A stretch of 53,044 nucleotides of DNA from Catenovulum agarivorans YM01 (GCF_000281085.1 NZ_JH767539.1:35759-88802); one strand, 5' to 3'. Counted from the first letter of the stretch, positions 17,074 through 28,246 are shown. The notes: generated from the letters alone by a model not told the origin. Translations and numbers: made by a program.

Positions 17074-18354
17074 ATGACGGACAAACTACAGGCATCTCTT
17101 TCAAACGACACCCCAACAGCACTTTGGGGTGACGAAGCTATTCTTTCCACCACTGAACTCGGTTTTGTGATCCATGGTGCATTTAAAAAATCCGAACAGT
17201 TAGAATTAATTCAAACATGCGCACGAAAAATTCAAAGCTTTGGCGTAAATAACATTAAATTAGCCGGTCCTTGGAGTGTTGAGCAACAATGGGCTTTTTA
17301 TCAAGGTTTTACAACAGCAAAACTTAAGCAAGATGTTGAATGGACCGCGGTTGGCGCACCAATTTTGCAAGATTATAAAACAGTATATGATTGGGCAAAA
17401 TTACTTATTAACCTACCACCACAAGACATTTATCCACTAAGTTTAGCAGAGCAAGTACAAAGCTTTATATCTTTGTTGGCACCTGATTATGTGTCTAGCG
17501 AGATATTAGTTGGTGACGAATTGTTAGAGCACGGCTGGGTTGGCACCCACACTGTTGGCCGTGCCAGCGTTAAACCACCAGTTATGCTAATTTTAGATTA
17601 CAACCCAACTGGCAATGACAATGCGCCAATTGATTATGCTTTGGTCGGCAAAGGCATCACCTTTGACAGCGGCGGTTATTCACTTAAATCGTCAGAAGGT
17701 ATGCTCAGTATGAAATGCGATATGGGTGGAGCGGCAACAGTAGCAGGTGCGCTGGCATTAGCAATTTTGCAAGGCAGTAGTAAGCGCATCAAGCTTATTT
17801 TATGTTGTGCAGAAAACCTAGTGGCGGGCAATGCAGTTAAGCTAGGCGATATAATTACCTATAAAAATGGCACAACTGTTGAAGTCGTTAATACTGACGC
17901 TGAAGGAAGATTAGTATTGGCCGATGGACTTATTTTAGCGACTGAACTTGGCGCTAAACATATAATCGATGCTGCTACTTTAACCGGTGCAGCAAGTGTT
18001 GCTTTGGGCCGAGATTACAATGCCTTATTTGCGCTGGATAAACAAATGCTTAAACGTGCAATAGATGTAGCCGAAGAATGCAACGAAGGTGTTTGGCCAC
18101 TCCCATTAGAAAAGTTTCATCGTGACAGGTGCCCTTCTCCATACGCAGAAACAGCCAATAGTCGTGCGGTAAAAGGTGGTGGTACAGGTGGCGCATCGAA
18201 CGCTGCCGGTTTTTTATCCCGTTTTGTTAATGAAGAAGGCACTGGTTGGCTACATATTGACTTAGCTGCGGCGTTTAATCAGGCAGATACACAGTTATAT
18301 GCTGCTGGCGCAACAGGTGTCGGCATTAGGACAATCGCAAACTTGATAGTTTAA
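17074..18354 (+). CDS. pepB: Aminopeptidase PepB, M17 family
   Basis: A 426-residue cytosolic metallo-aminopeptidase, nearly the same length as E. coli PepB (427). Metal-binding and catalytic blocks are visible: VGKGITFDSGGYSLK with the metal lysine, MKCDMGGAATV, and the M17 signature NTDAEGRLVLADGL. The shorter N-terminal domain and the YNPTG and WLHID features point to PepB rather than PepA. It removes N-terminal residues from peptides during protein turnover. It follows the orphan binding protein after 64 bp that include a small inverted repeat (AAGTGA/TCACTT), so separate expression is possible. Confidence 0.93.
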   Translation: MTDKLQASLSNDTPTALWGDEAILSTTELGFVIHGAFKKSEQLELIQTCARKIQSFGVNNIKLAGPWSVEQQWAFYQGFTTAKLKQDVEWTAVGAPILQDYKTVYDWAKLLINLPPQDIYPLSLAEQVQSFISLLAPDYVSSEILVGDELLEHGWVGTHTVGRASVKPPVMLILDYNPTGNDNAPIDYALVGKGITFDSGGYSLKSSEGMLSMKCDMGGAATVAGALALAILQGSSKRIKLILCCAENLVAGNAVKLGDIITYKNGTTVEVVNTDAEGRLVLADGLILATELGAKHIIDAATLTGAASVALGRDYNALFALDKQMLKRAIDVAEECNEGVWPLPLEKFHRDRCPSPYAETANSRAVKGGGTGGASNAAGFLSRFVNEEGTGWLHIDLAAAFNQADTQLYAAGATGVGIRTIANLIV

Positions 18355-18364
18355 ACACTAAACC

Positions 18365-21004
18365 TTAGACCAATTGTAAAATCGTTCGCTTTAACTGCTC
18401 TTTATCTATAGGTTTAGATATATGAGCATTCATGCCCGAAGATAGATAATGTTTCACATCTTTGGGCATCACATTGGCTGTAAGTGCGATAATAGGGAGC
18501 GTCGAAATCTTTATATTAGCGCTCTGTCTAATCTGCTTGGTCGCCTCTATACCGTCCATTTCCGGCATATGAATATCCATTAATATTAAGTCAAAAGTTG
18601 ACTCGTTAAACAAAAAGCTCAAGCACTCCTTACCATTGTTCGCCACTTGGGTACTCACGCCCTCCGATTCTAATATTTGCTGAATAATTATTTGATTAAT
18701 TTCGTTATCTTCAACAACCAAAATATGAATGCCTTCAAGTGACTGTTTTTCATTCTGCGCTAGTGCCAACTCATTGCTTTTTTCAATAACACCTTTTTCA
18801 ATACAAGAAAATAACTGCTTTTCGCTGCATGGCTTTTGCATAATAGCTAAAATGGGTAAGTTTTTTGCGGCATGTTCAATTTTTGCAATATTGTAAGCTG
18901 TGATCACAATAACCTGAGGTTTTTTCTTTAAATCCAGCTTAACCAGCTCTAACATAAATTGCAGTCCATCTACTTCCGGCATAGCCCAATCGAGTAAAAT
19001 TAAATCGAAGCGTTGTGGGTCATCAACAACTAATTTGAGCCCTTGTGTCGCATTTAACACAGGCGTTGCTCGCGCATTCATATTCTCGACAAATTGAGAT
19101 AACACACTTAAAGACATTTGATTATCATCAATGATCAAGACTTCAATAGGCCTAGCCAAGGATTGTTTTTCACCATCATAGATTAAAACTTTATTATTTT
19201 GTCTGAGTTTCATCCTAGCAGTAAAGGTACTGCCCACCCCCTCTTCACTTTCAACCTCAATCTCACCGCCCATTAACTGGCATAGCTTTTGGCTAATGGT
19301 CAGACCTAAACCTGTGCCACCAAAACGCCTAGTAGTTGAAGTATCAGCTTGAGTAAAAGCTTGAAAAAGTTTAGCAACTACTTCTGGTTTCATGCCAACA
19401 CCAGTATCTGTGACCTTAAAACTGACTTGATAACATTCTGGCTCTTCAACAATTTTGTTCATCCAAATATCTAGAGTTACGCCTCCACTACTGGTAAATT
19501 TAAATGCATTTGAGCATAAGTTAAGCAGTACTTGATTAACCCTGACTAAATCTCCCATCAAGTCTGGATGGAAATTATCCGCAATATTTATAATGAAATA
19601 TAATTCCTTCTGTAATGCTAAATCTTCGAAAGACATTTGCACATAGTCTATGATGCTGTAGATAGACATAGGTGCTTGTTCTAATTCGATTTGGCCCGAT
19701 TCTATTTTAGAAAAATCTAAAATATCATTTATTACAGTCATTAAATGTTTAGCCGAATACTCCATTTTATTGAGATACTCAGATTGCTCTTTATTTAGCT
19801 CTGTGTCTTTTAATATTTCGGTAAAACCAACAACCCCATTCAAAGGCGTCCTGATTTCATGGCTCATATTCGCCAAAAATTCAGACTTAACTTTTGCCGC
19901 TTGATTGGCTCGCTCAACTGCATTTTCTAACTCTAAATTTTGTTTTTTAAGTTGTTTAGTTTTTATTGATACCTGACGAGCTAGTACTTCTTGCTGGACA
20001 AAAATCACTTTAGCAAGCATGGCCAAAGTTACAGAGATTATGCAACCGAATAACCAAATATTTGATAATAATTCGTTAGAATGCTCAGATAAAGGTCGTT
20101 TTGGCAGAATAAATAATTGCCATTGGTTTCCGACTATATCTATCGGATGGCTAAACACGGTTGTAGCATTGTTATAGATTTGCGCCCTCTCTGCTGGAAC
20201 ATACACTTGCTCTGGGTACAGGTATTGGTTGCCATTGCTATCTTCAACCACATAGTCATATTTACCTTGTTGCTCTGCAACCAAATTACTCTTGAATACA
20301 TCAACTATATATTGACTAGAAGTAACTATGCCAGCTAATGCCTGCTGACCCTGCTCATCAAGTTTTATTATTGGATATAAATATAGAAAAAATGGTTTTA
20401 AAGTAATTGGTACAATTGGCTCAGCTAAGTCGGTAATTAATGCTTTTTTATCTGTTATTACTGGCAGCAGCTTAGAGTAGATTGGCGACCAATTATTAAT
20501 CACTCGTCCATAAAAATTGAGTTTGTCAGCAATCGGATAACTATAGGTCAACACAATTGTTTTTTGCCCCTCTATTGTTGGCGAAAGCCTACTCTGTTGG
20601 CGAAAGTCAAATAAGTGAAAGTTTTTAAAATAAACCTCGGTGTTGCCACGCATCCTATCAATAAACTGAGGTAACTTTTGTGTATCAAGATAGCTAATAA
20701 TCGACAATCTTCTGCCTTGTGGGAATTCAGGATACACCCGCTCAACAAAATGGATAAATTCTTGATGATCAACCCAGGACGATGATGAAAATAGATTACC
20801 AACGGATGCGACTTGAAAAAAAGAGCGCTTAAATTCAGATTCTATGTCTTTAGCCCTAAGTTCGGCTTCTTTCTCAAACACAGCGAGAGAAGCTTGTTGA
20901 ACTTCAGTGAGTTTGTTCTGATACAGCCAATACGTAGCCAGCATACCAAACGCAAATGCGATAAGTGCGTAAATACTCGAACGACCATTCCACCGATACA
21001 CCAA
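18365..21004 (-). CDS. Hybrid sensor histidine kinase with CHASE-like sensor and two receiver domains
   Basis: An 879-residue membrane kinase. TM1 covers about 11-28 and TM2 about 325-345. They flank a ~290-residue periplasmic region resembling a CHASE domain (RLSIISYLDTQKLPQFIDRM near 99-118). A coiled coil leads to HisKA with His382 in FLANMSHEIRTPLNG, then HATPase_c with the GVGMKPEVV and GGTGLGLTIS boxes. Two receivers follow, with phospho-acceptor Asp in LLDWAMPEVDG and LMDIHMPEMDG. No DNA-binding output or Hpt domain is fused. The gene starts 22 bp after the TonB receptor stop on the same strand, so it probably senses the receptor's ligand or a breakdown product. The start is TTG 21004 or GTG 21001; the GGAG upstream fits either. 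Confidence 0.92.
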   Translation of the reverse strand: MVYRWNGRSSIYALIAFAFGMLATYWLYQNKLTEVQQASLAVFEKEAELRAKDIESEFKRSFFQVASVGNLFSSSSWVDHQEFIHFVERVYPEFPQGRRLSIISYLDTQKLPQFIDRMRGNTEVYFKNFHLFDFRQQSRLSPTIEGQKTIVLTYSYPIADKLNFYGRVINNWSPIYSKLLPVITDKKALITDLAEPIVPITLKPFFLYLYPIIKLDEQGQQALAGIVTSSQYIVDVFKSNLVAEQQGKYDYVVEDSNGNQYLYPEQVYVPAERAQIYNNATTVFSHPIDIVGNQWQLFILPKRPLSEHSNELLSNIWLFGCIISVTLAMLAKVIFVQQEVLARQVSIKTKQLKKQNLELENAVERANQAAKVKSEFLANMSHEIRTPLNGVVGFTEILKDTELNKEQSEYLNKMEYSAKHLMTVINDILDFSKIESGQIELEQAPMSIYSIIDYVQMSFEDLALQKELYFIINIADNFHPDLMGDLVRVNQVLLNLCSNAFKFTSSGGVTLDIWMNKIVEEPECYQVSFKVTDTGVGMKPEVVAKLFQAFTQADTSTTRRFGGTGLGLTISQKLCQLMGGEIEVESEEGVGSTFTARMKLRQNNKVLIYDGEKQSLARPIEVLIIDDNQMSLSVLSQFVENMNARATPVLNATQGLKLVVDDPQRFDLILLDWAMPEVDGLQFMLELVKLDLKKKPQVIVITAYNIAKIEHAAKNLPILAIMQKPCSEKQLFSCIEKGVIEKSNELALAQNEKQSLEGIHILVVEDNEINQIIIQQILESEGVSTQVANNGKECLSFLFNESTFDLILMDIHMPEMDGIEATKQIRQSANIKISTLPIIALTANVMPKDVKHYLSSGMNAHISKPIDKEQLKRTILQLV

Positions 21005-21026
21005 TCACTCTCCGCTTGCTAATAAA

Positions 21027-23411
21027 TTAAAACAAAACCTTGATAGCAGCACCCAAAGTTTTAGGTTGCCCCTGCACACACAATTTTGCCGTGTCAGCAT
21101 GTAAACCAGGAATAGTTGCCCGCTCAGAACAATATGCTTGGTCTGTGATATTTTGTCCCCAAAAGCTTAGCTGATATTGTTGTTGCTCGCCAAACAGCCA
21201 GTTGGCGTTAAACCCAAATAAACTCACCGCTTGCTCAGAAAAATTATATTGCCAATCAGCTGAAGATGTTCCAGCCAACTGGTGAATATGTTCATCGATA
21301 TAATTGTAGAACAAGGTTAAGTCTAACTCTGCGTCACCGATAAAAAATGTTTGTTGAATAGATGCGTTAATTCGCCACTCAGGTGAGTTTGTTAATTTAT
21401 TGCCAGTAACCACAGTATTTTGAAAGTTCTCTTGCTGAGCTACTGGTATGCCTGTTACATCCAAGCTACCGTCTACAACCTTTGCATCTAACCAGGTTGC
21501 TGAAAAGTTAAAACGAGTAGTATGAGTGGCTAACCAGTTAACGTCGATTTCAGCCCCATTCGCTTCTGCTTTAGGCATATTGATTAAAGTTGCAAATAAA
21601 TCTGCCGGATTACCTGGGTTGTAAACTTGATAAAACTGATAATTGTCCCAACTATTTTTAAATAAAGCACCATTAACTCTTAAGCTATCGTCAAATAAAT
21701 CAGCTTTCCACCCTATTTCTGTGGTAACCAATATTTCAGGTTTAACAACTCTATCCATTAAAGCGGCATACGCAGTTGTTGTTGGGTTAGAGTTAACCGC
21801 ACCCATTTTAAAGCCACGCGCAATAGATACATAAAACAATAAGTCTTGATTACTTTGATAACTAAGTGCCAGCTTGCCGCCCCACTCATCAAATGTTTCA
21901 TCTATTTTGGCCGATGCAGGAACACCGCCATTGGCATTAATAAAATTATTAACCACCTCAAAACCAGCGTAGTCAGTTAAAGGATTAAACCCTGGGTTAC
22001 CCAAGCTATACCAACCAAAAGTGCCGAGCGGGAATGGCTTTTCAGGCAAATCCATCATCATGCCAACTGAATTAACAACGGGCGACAATTGTTGTTCGGT
22101 CCAGCGATATCCAGCTGAAAGTGATACCTTTTCGGTAATTGAATAATCAAGCTGCCCGTATACTGACCAAGTTTTGTTATTTAACTCAACCCAAGCACCT
22201 CTATCAAATAAAGGGCCCACACCCGCATCATCTATCGCATCGTCAGGACGTCCTGGGCCAACAGGATCAATAAACGCAGTTTGAACAATATCTCCTTGCT
22301 CTTCATTATATAAAAGACCTGCAATCCAGTTTACTGACCCAGAACTAGTCGAGACCAATTGCAACTCCTGAGACCAATATTCAGTATCTGACGTGTTATA
22401 GGTTACTAATGTAACAACATTGGACGGGGCTGATTGGCTACTCCAATCGTCTGCTCTACGAGATTCAACATTTTCAAACGCGCTAATAGACACCAACTTG
22501 GCGAACTCAGCTGACCATTCTAATTTTACATACCCACCAATCGAGTCAATATCATTCGGCGGCTTGATTAATGCAGAATCGTTTTTAGATAAATCAATAT
22601 CATCAAGCTTGATACGAGTTTCGCCATCACCTGCTTGCATAAAGGTTTTAACTTCAGCAATTTGATCTTGTTTTCCACCATAAACACTCGCAGTTAACGA
22701 CACGTTATCGCTGATTTGGCTGTAAAATTGACCGCGCAACCCATAGCGATTGATATTGTTATACTCAGAGTCATTGCCTTCAACTGTACTGGTTACTTGA
22801 CCATCTCGAGTATGGCTAAAACCTGACAATCGTATTGCTGCAGTGTCCGAGACAGCTAAAGAGGTTGCAAAATCTATATTTCGTTGGTTAAAACTGCCAA
22901 GTGTTAGTTTGGTGCGGCCTTCTAAGTCACCGTTTAATTTAGCTTTGGTTGAAATGAAATTAATTGCACCACCCGTAGTGTTTTTACCAAATAAGGTGTT
23001 TTGTGGCCCACGTAAAATTTCGACTCTTTCGATATCAAATAATGCGAAATTAGCTAACATAGGGTTGTGCACAGCGACATCATCCAAATACAAACCAATC
23101 GCAGGTACAGACGATAAATTAAAATCGTCCATACCTATGCCGCGAATAAAATAATTGCTGCGTCCACCAATAGAACGTGTTGCATGCAAACTTGGCGAAA
23201 CCATACTTAATTGGTCAACTTGTGCAATGTTATACTTATCCAGTGTACCTTTATCAATAGAAGTAACCGCAATAGGTACGGTTTGGATAGATTGAATACG
23301 CTTTTGCGCGGTTATTTCTATAACCTCAATTTTATGGGCTTCTTCAGCAAAAATAGGCCGCACTAGTGCAGTTGATAACAAAGATATCGTAAGTACTTTT
23401 AGTTTATCCAT
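21027..23411 (-). CDS. TonB-dependent outer membrane receptor
   Basis: A 794-residue receptor with signal peptide (cleavage about residue 22), a TonB box (EVIEITAQ, 29-36), a plug domain (SIQTVPIAVTSID through LRGPQNTLFGKNTTGGAINF) and a 22-strand barrel ending in a terminal aromatic (AIKVLF). The plug style is that of the large TonB-receptor family used by marine bacteria and sphingomonads for oligosaccharides, polyphenols and similar compounds, not the siderophore type with a FecA signalling domain. The ligand is unknown. Its neighbour downstream is a hybrid histidine kinase, suggesting a linked uptake and sensing pair. Confidence 0.93.
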   Translation of the reverse strand: MDKLKVLTISLLSTALVRPIFAEEAHKIEVIEITAQKRIQSIQTVPIAVTSIDKGTLDKYNIAQVDQLSMVSPSLHATRSIGGRSNYFIRGIGMDDFNLSSVPAIGLYLDDVAVHNPMLANFALFDIERVEILRGPQNTLFGKNTTGGAINFISTKAKLNGDLEGRTKLTLGSFNQRNIDFATSLAVSDTAAIRLSGFSHTRDGQVTSTVEGNDSEYNNINRYGLRGQFYSQISDNVSLTASVYGGKQDQIAEVKTFMQAGDGETRIKLDDIDLSKNDSALIKPPNDIDSIGGYVKLEWSAEFAKLVSISAFENVESRRADDWSSQSAPSNVVTLVTYNTSDTEYWSQELQLVSTSSGSVNWIAGLLYNEEQGDIVQTAFIDPVGPGRPDDAIDDAGVGPLFDRGAWVELNNKTWSVYGQLDYSITEKVSLSAGYRWTEQQLSPVVNSVGMMMDLPEKPFPLGTFGWYSLGNPGFNPLTDYAGFEVVNNFINANGGVPASAKIDETFDEWGGKLALSYQSNQDLLFYVSIARGFKMGAVNSNPTTTAYAALMDRVVKPEILVTTEIGWKADLFDDSLRVNGALFKNSWDNYQFYQVYNPGNPADLFATLINMPKAEANGAEIDVNWLATHTTRFNFSATWLDAKVVDGSLDVTGIPVAQQENFQNTVVTGNKLTNSPEWRINASIQQTFFIGDAELDLTLFYNYIDEHIHQLAGTSSADWQYNFSEQAVSLFGFNANWLFGEQQQYQLSFWGQNITDQAYCSERATIPGLHADTAKLCVQGQPKTLGAAIKVLF

Positions 23412-23581
23412 AATAGCGCTATTTAGAGTGTCCTAACGACAGAAAGAATCTGCTAACTAAATTAATGATAGTCTGTTTTTATAGCCTGTCCTGCTATTTT
23501 TTTGGCGGTAGACTTTTAAATAGCTCTAACTATAGCTTTTATTTCTGTATGTTCGCAGCTGTTTACCACTCATAAACTAGA

Positions 23582-24022
23582 TTAGTTCTCCCAAGGAAAA
23601 TCTATCCAAATCTCTTGGGCCACTTGTTCCACACTGTACTTAACTAACTCAGCGCCTTGAGGTTTTACATACACGCAGGCGAAATCAGCACGAGGATAGT
23701 ATTGTTTTAAAAACTTCACAGTACTGCCGGTATCCACTAAATCTTCAACAAATAACCAGCGTTGTGGCTGTATTTGCTCACTTTCTAACAAATAAGCAGG
23801 TTTAACTAACTCTAATTTACCTTGCTGCCTACCTCGATAACTTTGCACACCTATAGTTTCGACCATACGAATATCTAACTCACTCGATAAAATAGCCGCC
23901 GGAACTAAACCACCACGGGTAACGGCAACTATACCGTCATATTTTTCTAGCGGAATTAATTGTGCAAGCCGTTTACAAGCTCCATGCAAAGTTTGCCAAT
24001 CTAATACTAATTTTTCTGTCAT
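23582..24022 (-). CDS. gpt: Xanthine(-guanine) phosphoribosyltransferase
   Basis: A 146-residue purine salvage enzyme that converts xanthine or guanine and PRPP to the nucleotide. The phosphate/PRPP-binding motif is FVEDLVDTGST (about 92-102), and the hood and flexible-loop region reads AVTRGGLVPAAIL (33-45). It aligns along its length with E. coli Gpt (152 residues), ending IWIDFPWEN against the E. coli TWIEQPWDM region. An AAGAGC site precedes the ATG. It stands alone, 170 bp upstream of the TonB receptor and about 280 bp from purL, and connects to purine metabolism only by function. Confidence 0.93.
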   Translation of the reverse strand: MTEKLVLDWQTLHGACKRLAQLIPLEKYDGIVAVTRGGLVPAAILSSELDIRMVETIGVQSYRGRQQGKLELVKPAYLLESEQIQPQRWLFVEDLVDTGSTVKFLKQYYPRADFACVYVKPQGAELVKYSVEQVAQEIWIDFPWEN

Positions 24023-24083
24023 TTTATGCTCTTTTGAACACCTTTATTTCAGTATGAATTTGATATAAAAAACCGATGTTAGT

Positions 24084-24194
24084 GGAAGTGATGGGGTAGT
24101 TATTTAGAGCAAAACTTCTTTTTCATGGATGAAAAAGCAGAGCGTACAAGGACGTATTCACAGCGTTTTTGCGAAAATAACTACCTCATCACTT
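24084..24194. mobile_element. MITE-like repeat element, 111 bp
   Basis: Ends form a 21-bp inverted repeat (GAAGTGATGGGGTAGTTATT at the left) with a single mismatch to its partner at 24174-24194. The interior has a perfect hairpin, CTTTTTCAT-GG-ATGAAAAAG, and the segment GCGTACAAGGACGTATTCAC. It contains no transposase and fills most of the gpt-purL gap. I recall similar short repeats dispersed in Alteromonadales genomes, but could not check copy number. No target duplication is evident. Confidence 0.65.
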
Positions 24195-24235
24195 CATTTG
24201 CACTATCTATTCCAAACACAAACGCCAAAACACAA

Positions 24236-24270
24236 ACAAAAAAGGCGTGATCTTCAAGATCCCGCCTTTT
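24236..24270 (-). terminator. Rho-independent terminator of purL
   Basis: Read on the minus strand, AAAAGGCGGGATCTTG pairs with AAGATCACGCCTTTT (one mismatch) and is followed by a run of T residues. It lies about 35 bp after the purL stop codon. Confidence 0.8.
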
Positions 24271-24303
24271 AACCATAGTCAAATTGTCGAAAGAATTCGA
24301 CTA

Positions 24304-27300
24304 TTAACCCGCAAATACTCGCGCATTACGGAACATACGAACCCATGGGCTATCTTCTTTCCAGTCATCTGGATGCCAAGAGTTACTTACAGTTCTAAAT
24401 ACACGCTCAGGGTGTGGCATCATAACTGTCACACGGCCGTCTTTACTTGCAAGTGAAGTAATACCAGCAGGCGAACCATTCGGGTTAGCTGGGTATTGAG
24501 TAGTTGGTTGACCATAGTTGTCTACAAAACGTAATGCAACTGTACCACTAGCTTCAGCTGCTTGTAATGCTGCATCGTTAGCAAATTCTGCACGACCTTC
24601 ACCGTGAGAAACAGCAATTGCCATACGTGAACCTTCCATGCCTTGGAAGAATACAGAGTTAGACTTTTGTACTTCAACCAAGCTGAAACGTGCTTCAAAA
24701 CGCTCAGAAATATTGCGAACAAAACGAGGCCAATGATCAGTACCAGGAATTAACTCTTTTAAGGTACTTAACATCTGACAACCATTACACACACCTAATG
24801 CGAATGTATTATCGCGCTCAAAGAATTGTTGGAATTGCTCACGCGCGCGGTCGTTAAATAAGATTGATTTAGCCCAACCTTCACCTGCACCTAAAACGTC
24901 ACCGTATGAGAAACCACCACAAGCCACTAAACCAGCAAATTGGTCTAATGATATGCGGCCAGATAAAACGTCACTCATATGTACGTCAATCGCTTCAAAA
25001 CCTGCACGATCAAATGCTGCTGCCATTTCAACATGAGAGTTAACACCTTGCTCACGTAAAATAGCCATCTTAGGATTAACACCTTTAGCAATATAAGGTG
25101 CAGCAACATCTTCATTTAAATCAAAAGTTAGTGAAGGTTGTAAACCAGGGTCTTTCGCGTCAGCTTTAGCATCAAATTCTTGTTTAGCACACTCAGGGTT
25201 ATCACGTAACGCCTGCATCTGATAAGTTGTTTCAGCCCAAGCTAAACGGAAATTTACACGGCTATCTGCTAATACAGTTTCACCGTTAAAGTTAAACTCA
25301 ACTTGATCAGTGTCGTTTAGTGTACCAATATCTGTGCTTAACTCAGCTAAGTTGTGTGCTGCTAATACAGCTTCAACTGCAGCTACATCTGTTGCTTTAA
25401 CTTGAATAACAGCACCTAACTCTTCTGCGAATAAGGTAGATAACGCATCAGCACCTAAGTTAGAAACATCAACAGTTACACCAGTCTTACCTGCGAATGC
25501 CATTTCAGTAACAGTTGTGAATAAACCACCGTCTGAACGGTCGTGATAAGCCAATAATTTGCCATCTGCAATTAATGCTTGAATTGCATTGTAGAAGTTA
25601 GCCAATAGTTCAGGTTTATCTAAATCTGGACCTACAGAACCAAGTTGTTGGTAAACTTGCGCTACACAAGATGCACCTAAACGGTTTTGTTTGTTACCTA
25701 AATCGATTGCGATTAAACGAGTTTCACCTTGGTCAGTGCGTAATTGAGGTGTTACGGTTTTACGTACATCTTCAGTACGTGCAAACGAAGTAATAATTAA
25801 CGACATTGGCGCAGTAACAGATTTGTCTTCACCACTTTCATTCCAAGCCGTTTTCATCGACATTGAATCTTTACCTACTGGAATGGTTAAGCCTAATGCA
25901 GGACATAACTCTTCACCAACGGCTTTAACCGCTTCGTATAAACCAGCATCTTCACCTGGGTGACCGGCAGCAGACATCCAGTTAGCAGATAGTTTAATAC
26001 GTTTTAATTCACCAATGTTAGCCGCAGCAATATTGGTAATACTTTCAGCAACCGCCATACGCGCTGAAGCACCAAAGTTAAGAAGTGCAAGAGGTGTACG
26101 CTCACCCATTGCCATAGCTTCACCGTGGTAGCTATCTAGAGATGCAGTGGTTACCGCAACGTTAGACACTGGCACCTGCCAAGGACCAACCATTTGGTCA
26201 CGTGCAACCATACCAGTTACAGAACGGTCACCGATTGTGATTAAGAAAGTTTTTTCTGCGATAGTTGGTAAACGCAATAAGCGATAAGCCGCTTCTTTTA
26301 CATCAACATCTAAGGATAAATCTTCAGCAGCTAATTTAGCTGACTGAACATCACGATGCATTTTCGGCGCTTTACCTAATAATACTTCTAATGGTAAGTC
26401 GATAGGTTTGTTATCAAAATGGCTATCGTTAAGGGTTAAATGACGCTCTTCAGTCGCTTCACCAATCACAGCATATAAGGCGCGCTCACGCTTACAAATT
26501 GCGGCGAAGATATCAATTTTTTCAGCAGGAATTGCTAATACATAACGCTCTTGTGACTCGTTACACCAAATTTCTAATGGTGACATGCCAGGTTCGTCGT
26601 TTAAAACGTCACGTAATTGGAAATTACCACCACGCTCACCGTCGTTTACTAGCTCAGGCATAGCATTAGATAAACCACCCGCGCCCACATCGTGGATAAA
26701 CGCGATTGGGTTGTCATCGCCCATTTGCCAACATTTGTCGATAACTTCCTGACAACGACGTTCCATTTCTGGGTTTTCACGTTGCACAGAAGCAAAATCT
26801 AAATCAGCACTTGATTGACCAGAAGCCATAGATGAAGCAGCACCGCCACCTAAACCTATGTTCATTGCTGGGCCACCAAGTACAACTAACTTAGCGCCAA
26901 CAGGAATAATACCTTTTTGTACGTGATCAGTACGGATATTACCTAAACCACCCGCCAACATAATTGGTTTGTGGTAACCACGAACTTCTTTACCGTTAAA
27001 GCTAGATACTTCAGCTTCGTAAGTACGGAAATAACCTAATAATGCAGGACGCCCAAACTCATTGTTAAATGCTGCGCCACCAAGTGGGCCTTCAAGCATA
27101 ATTTCTAATGCGTTAACAATGCGCTCTGGTTTACCGTAGTTGATTTCCCAAGGCTGAGTGAAATCAGGAATATTTAAGTTAGAAACTGTGAAACCAACTA
27201 AGCCAGCTTTTGGTTTAGAGCCACGACCCGTTGCACCTTCGTCACGAATTTCACCACCAGAACCTGTTGCTGCACCTGGGTATGGAGAAATTGCAGTTGG

Positions 27301-28194
27301 GTGATTGTGCGTTTCAACTTTCATCAAAATTTCAATATTTTCTTGATGATAGTTATAAATGCCAGTATCCGCATCGGCGAAGAAACGACCACCAAAAGAA
27401 CCGTCCATTACCGCTGCGTTATCTTTATAAGCAGACTGAACATAATCAGGTGTAGTTTCGAACGTATTTTTGATCATTTTGAACAATGATTTAGGTTGTG
27501 CTACCCCATCAATTGTCCAATCAGCGTTGAATATTTTATGACGACAATGCTCAGAGTTTGCTTGTGCAAACATGTATAATTCGATGTCGTTCGGGTTACG
27601 GCCTAGTTTTTGGAAGTTTTCAACTAAATAGTCAATTTCATCTTCCGCTAATGCTAAACCCATTGCAACGTTTGCAGTTGCCAACGCTTCGCGGCCACCA
27701 GCTAAAATATCAACCGAACGATGTGGCGCTGGTTGCGCTTTTTCAAATAATGCATTTGCTTGGTCAAATTCAGCAAATACAGTTTCCATCATGCGGTCGT
27801 GTAATAAATCTTTTAATACATCAAGTTGCTCTGCAGATAATGCATCAACACCTTCAACATAATAAGCAATACCACGTTCAATGCGTTTAACTTTGTCTAA
27901 ACCACAATTGTTGGCAATATCAGTTGCTTTAGAAGCCCAAGGCGAAATAGTACCTGGACGTGGCGTTACCAATAACAAAGTGCCAGCTGGCTCATGTTCT
28001 TCAATAGTTGGGCCGTACTTTAATAAGCGCGATAACTTTTGATATTCATCTTCAGTTAGCTGTGCAGTTACATCAGCAAAGTGCATGTATTCTGCATAAA
28101 TATTGGTAATAGCTAAGTTGTTTTGTTCGCAACTGGCAAGCAGTTTTTTAACGCGAAAATCGGACAATGCGGGAGCGCCACGCAAGATTTCCAT
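24304..28194 (-). CDS. purL: Phosphoribosylformylglycinamidine synthase
   Basis: The large single-chain FGAM synthase (1296 residues) that converts FGAR, glutamine and ATP to FGAM in purine synthesis. The order is an N-terminal domain ([19 protein letters not shown]), a linker, two AIR-synthase-like ATP domains with EMRLEDxx-type blocks such as [19 protein letters not shown], and a C-terminal class I glutamine amidotransferase with Cys in [10 protein letters not shown] and the PHPERVF catalytic His-Glu. ATG 28194 matches the E. coli MMEILRG start, and an AGGTG site lies nine bases upstream; the longer upstream frame is discarded. It is divergent from mltF as in E. coli. No PurR-like box is evident upstream. 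Confidence 0.96.
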   Translation of the reverse strand: MEILRGAPALSDFRVKKLLASCEQNNLAITNIYAEYMHFADVTAQLTEDEYQKLSRLLKYGPTIEEHEPAGTLLLVTPRPGTISPWASKATDIANNCGLDKVKRIERGIAYYVEGVDALSAEQLDVLKDLLHDRMMETVFAEFDQANALFEKAQPAPHRSVDILAGGREALATANVAMGLALAEDEIDYLVENFQKLGRNPNDIELYMFAQANSEHCRHKIFNADWTIDGVAQPKSLFKMIKNTFETTPDYVQSAYKDNAAVMDGSFGGRFFADADTGIYNYHQENIEILMKVETHNHPTAISPYPGAATGSGGEIRDEGATGRGSKPKAGLVGFTVSNLNIPDFTQPWEINYGKPERIVNALEIMLEGPLGGAAFNNEFGRPALLGYFRTYEAEVSSFNGKEVRGYHKPIMLAGGLGNIRTDHVQKGIIPVGAKLVVLGGPAMNIGLGGGAASSMASGQSSADLDFASVQRENPEMERRCQEVIDKCWQMGDDNPIAFIHDVGAGGLSNAMPELVNDGERGGNFQLRDVLNDEPGMSPLEIWCNESQERYVLAIPAEKIDIFAAICKRERALYAVIGEATEERHLTLNDSHFDNKPIDLPLEVLLGKAPKMHRDVQSAKLAAEDLSLDVDVKEAAYRLLRLPTIAEKTFLITIGDRSVTGMVARDQMVGPWQVPVSNVAVTTASLDSYHGEAMAMGERTPLALLNFGASARMAVAESITNIAAANIGELKRIKLSANWMSAAGHPGEDAGLYEAVKAVGEELCPALGLTIPVGKDSMSMKTAWNESGEDKSVTAPMSLIITSFARTEDVRKTVTPQLRTDQGETRLIAIDLGNKQNRLGASCVAQVYQQLGSVGPDLDKPELLANFYNAIQALIADGKLLAYHDRSDGGLFTTVTEMAFAGKTGVTVDVSNLGADALSTLFAEELGAVIQVKATDVAAVEAVLAAHNLAELSTDIGTLNDTDQVEFNFNGETVLADSRVNFRLAWAETTYQMQALRDNPECAKQEFDAKADAKDPGLQPSLTFDLNEDVAAPYIAKGVNPKMAILREQGVNSHVEMAAAFDRAGFEAIDVHMSDVLSGRISLDQFAGLVACGGFSYGDVLGAGEGWAKSILFNDRAREQFQQFFERDNTFALGVCNGCQMLSTLKELIPGTDHWPRFVRNISERFEARFSLVEVQKSNSVFFQGMEGSRMAIAVSHGEGRAEFANDAALQAAEASGTVALRFVDNYGQPTTQYPANPNGSPAGITSLASKDGRVTVMMPHPERVFRTVSNSWHPDDWKEDSPWVRMFRNARVFAG

Positions 28195-28240
28195 AAGCAG
28201 TTTCACCTGAAAAATATGTCGATGGGATGTAAAGGCGCAC

Positions 28241-28246
28241 ATTATA
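28241..28246 (-). promoter_or_regulatory. purL: Probable purL -10 box
   Basis: On the minus strand a perfect TATAAT lies 47 bases upstream of the purL start codon. The -35 region at 16-18 bp is weak, so activation may depend on another factor. Confidence 0.5.

Noticed and set aside
27558-27890. Open frame antisense to purL
   Set aside because: A shadow of the strongly conserved purL frame with no independent support. The same applies to frames opposite amylase, trpE and the RND pump genes.
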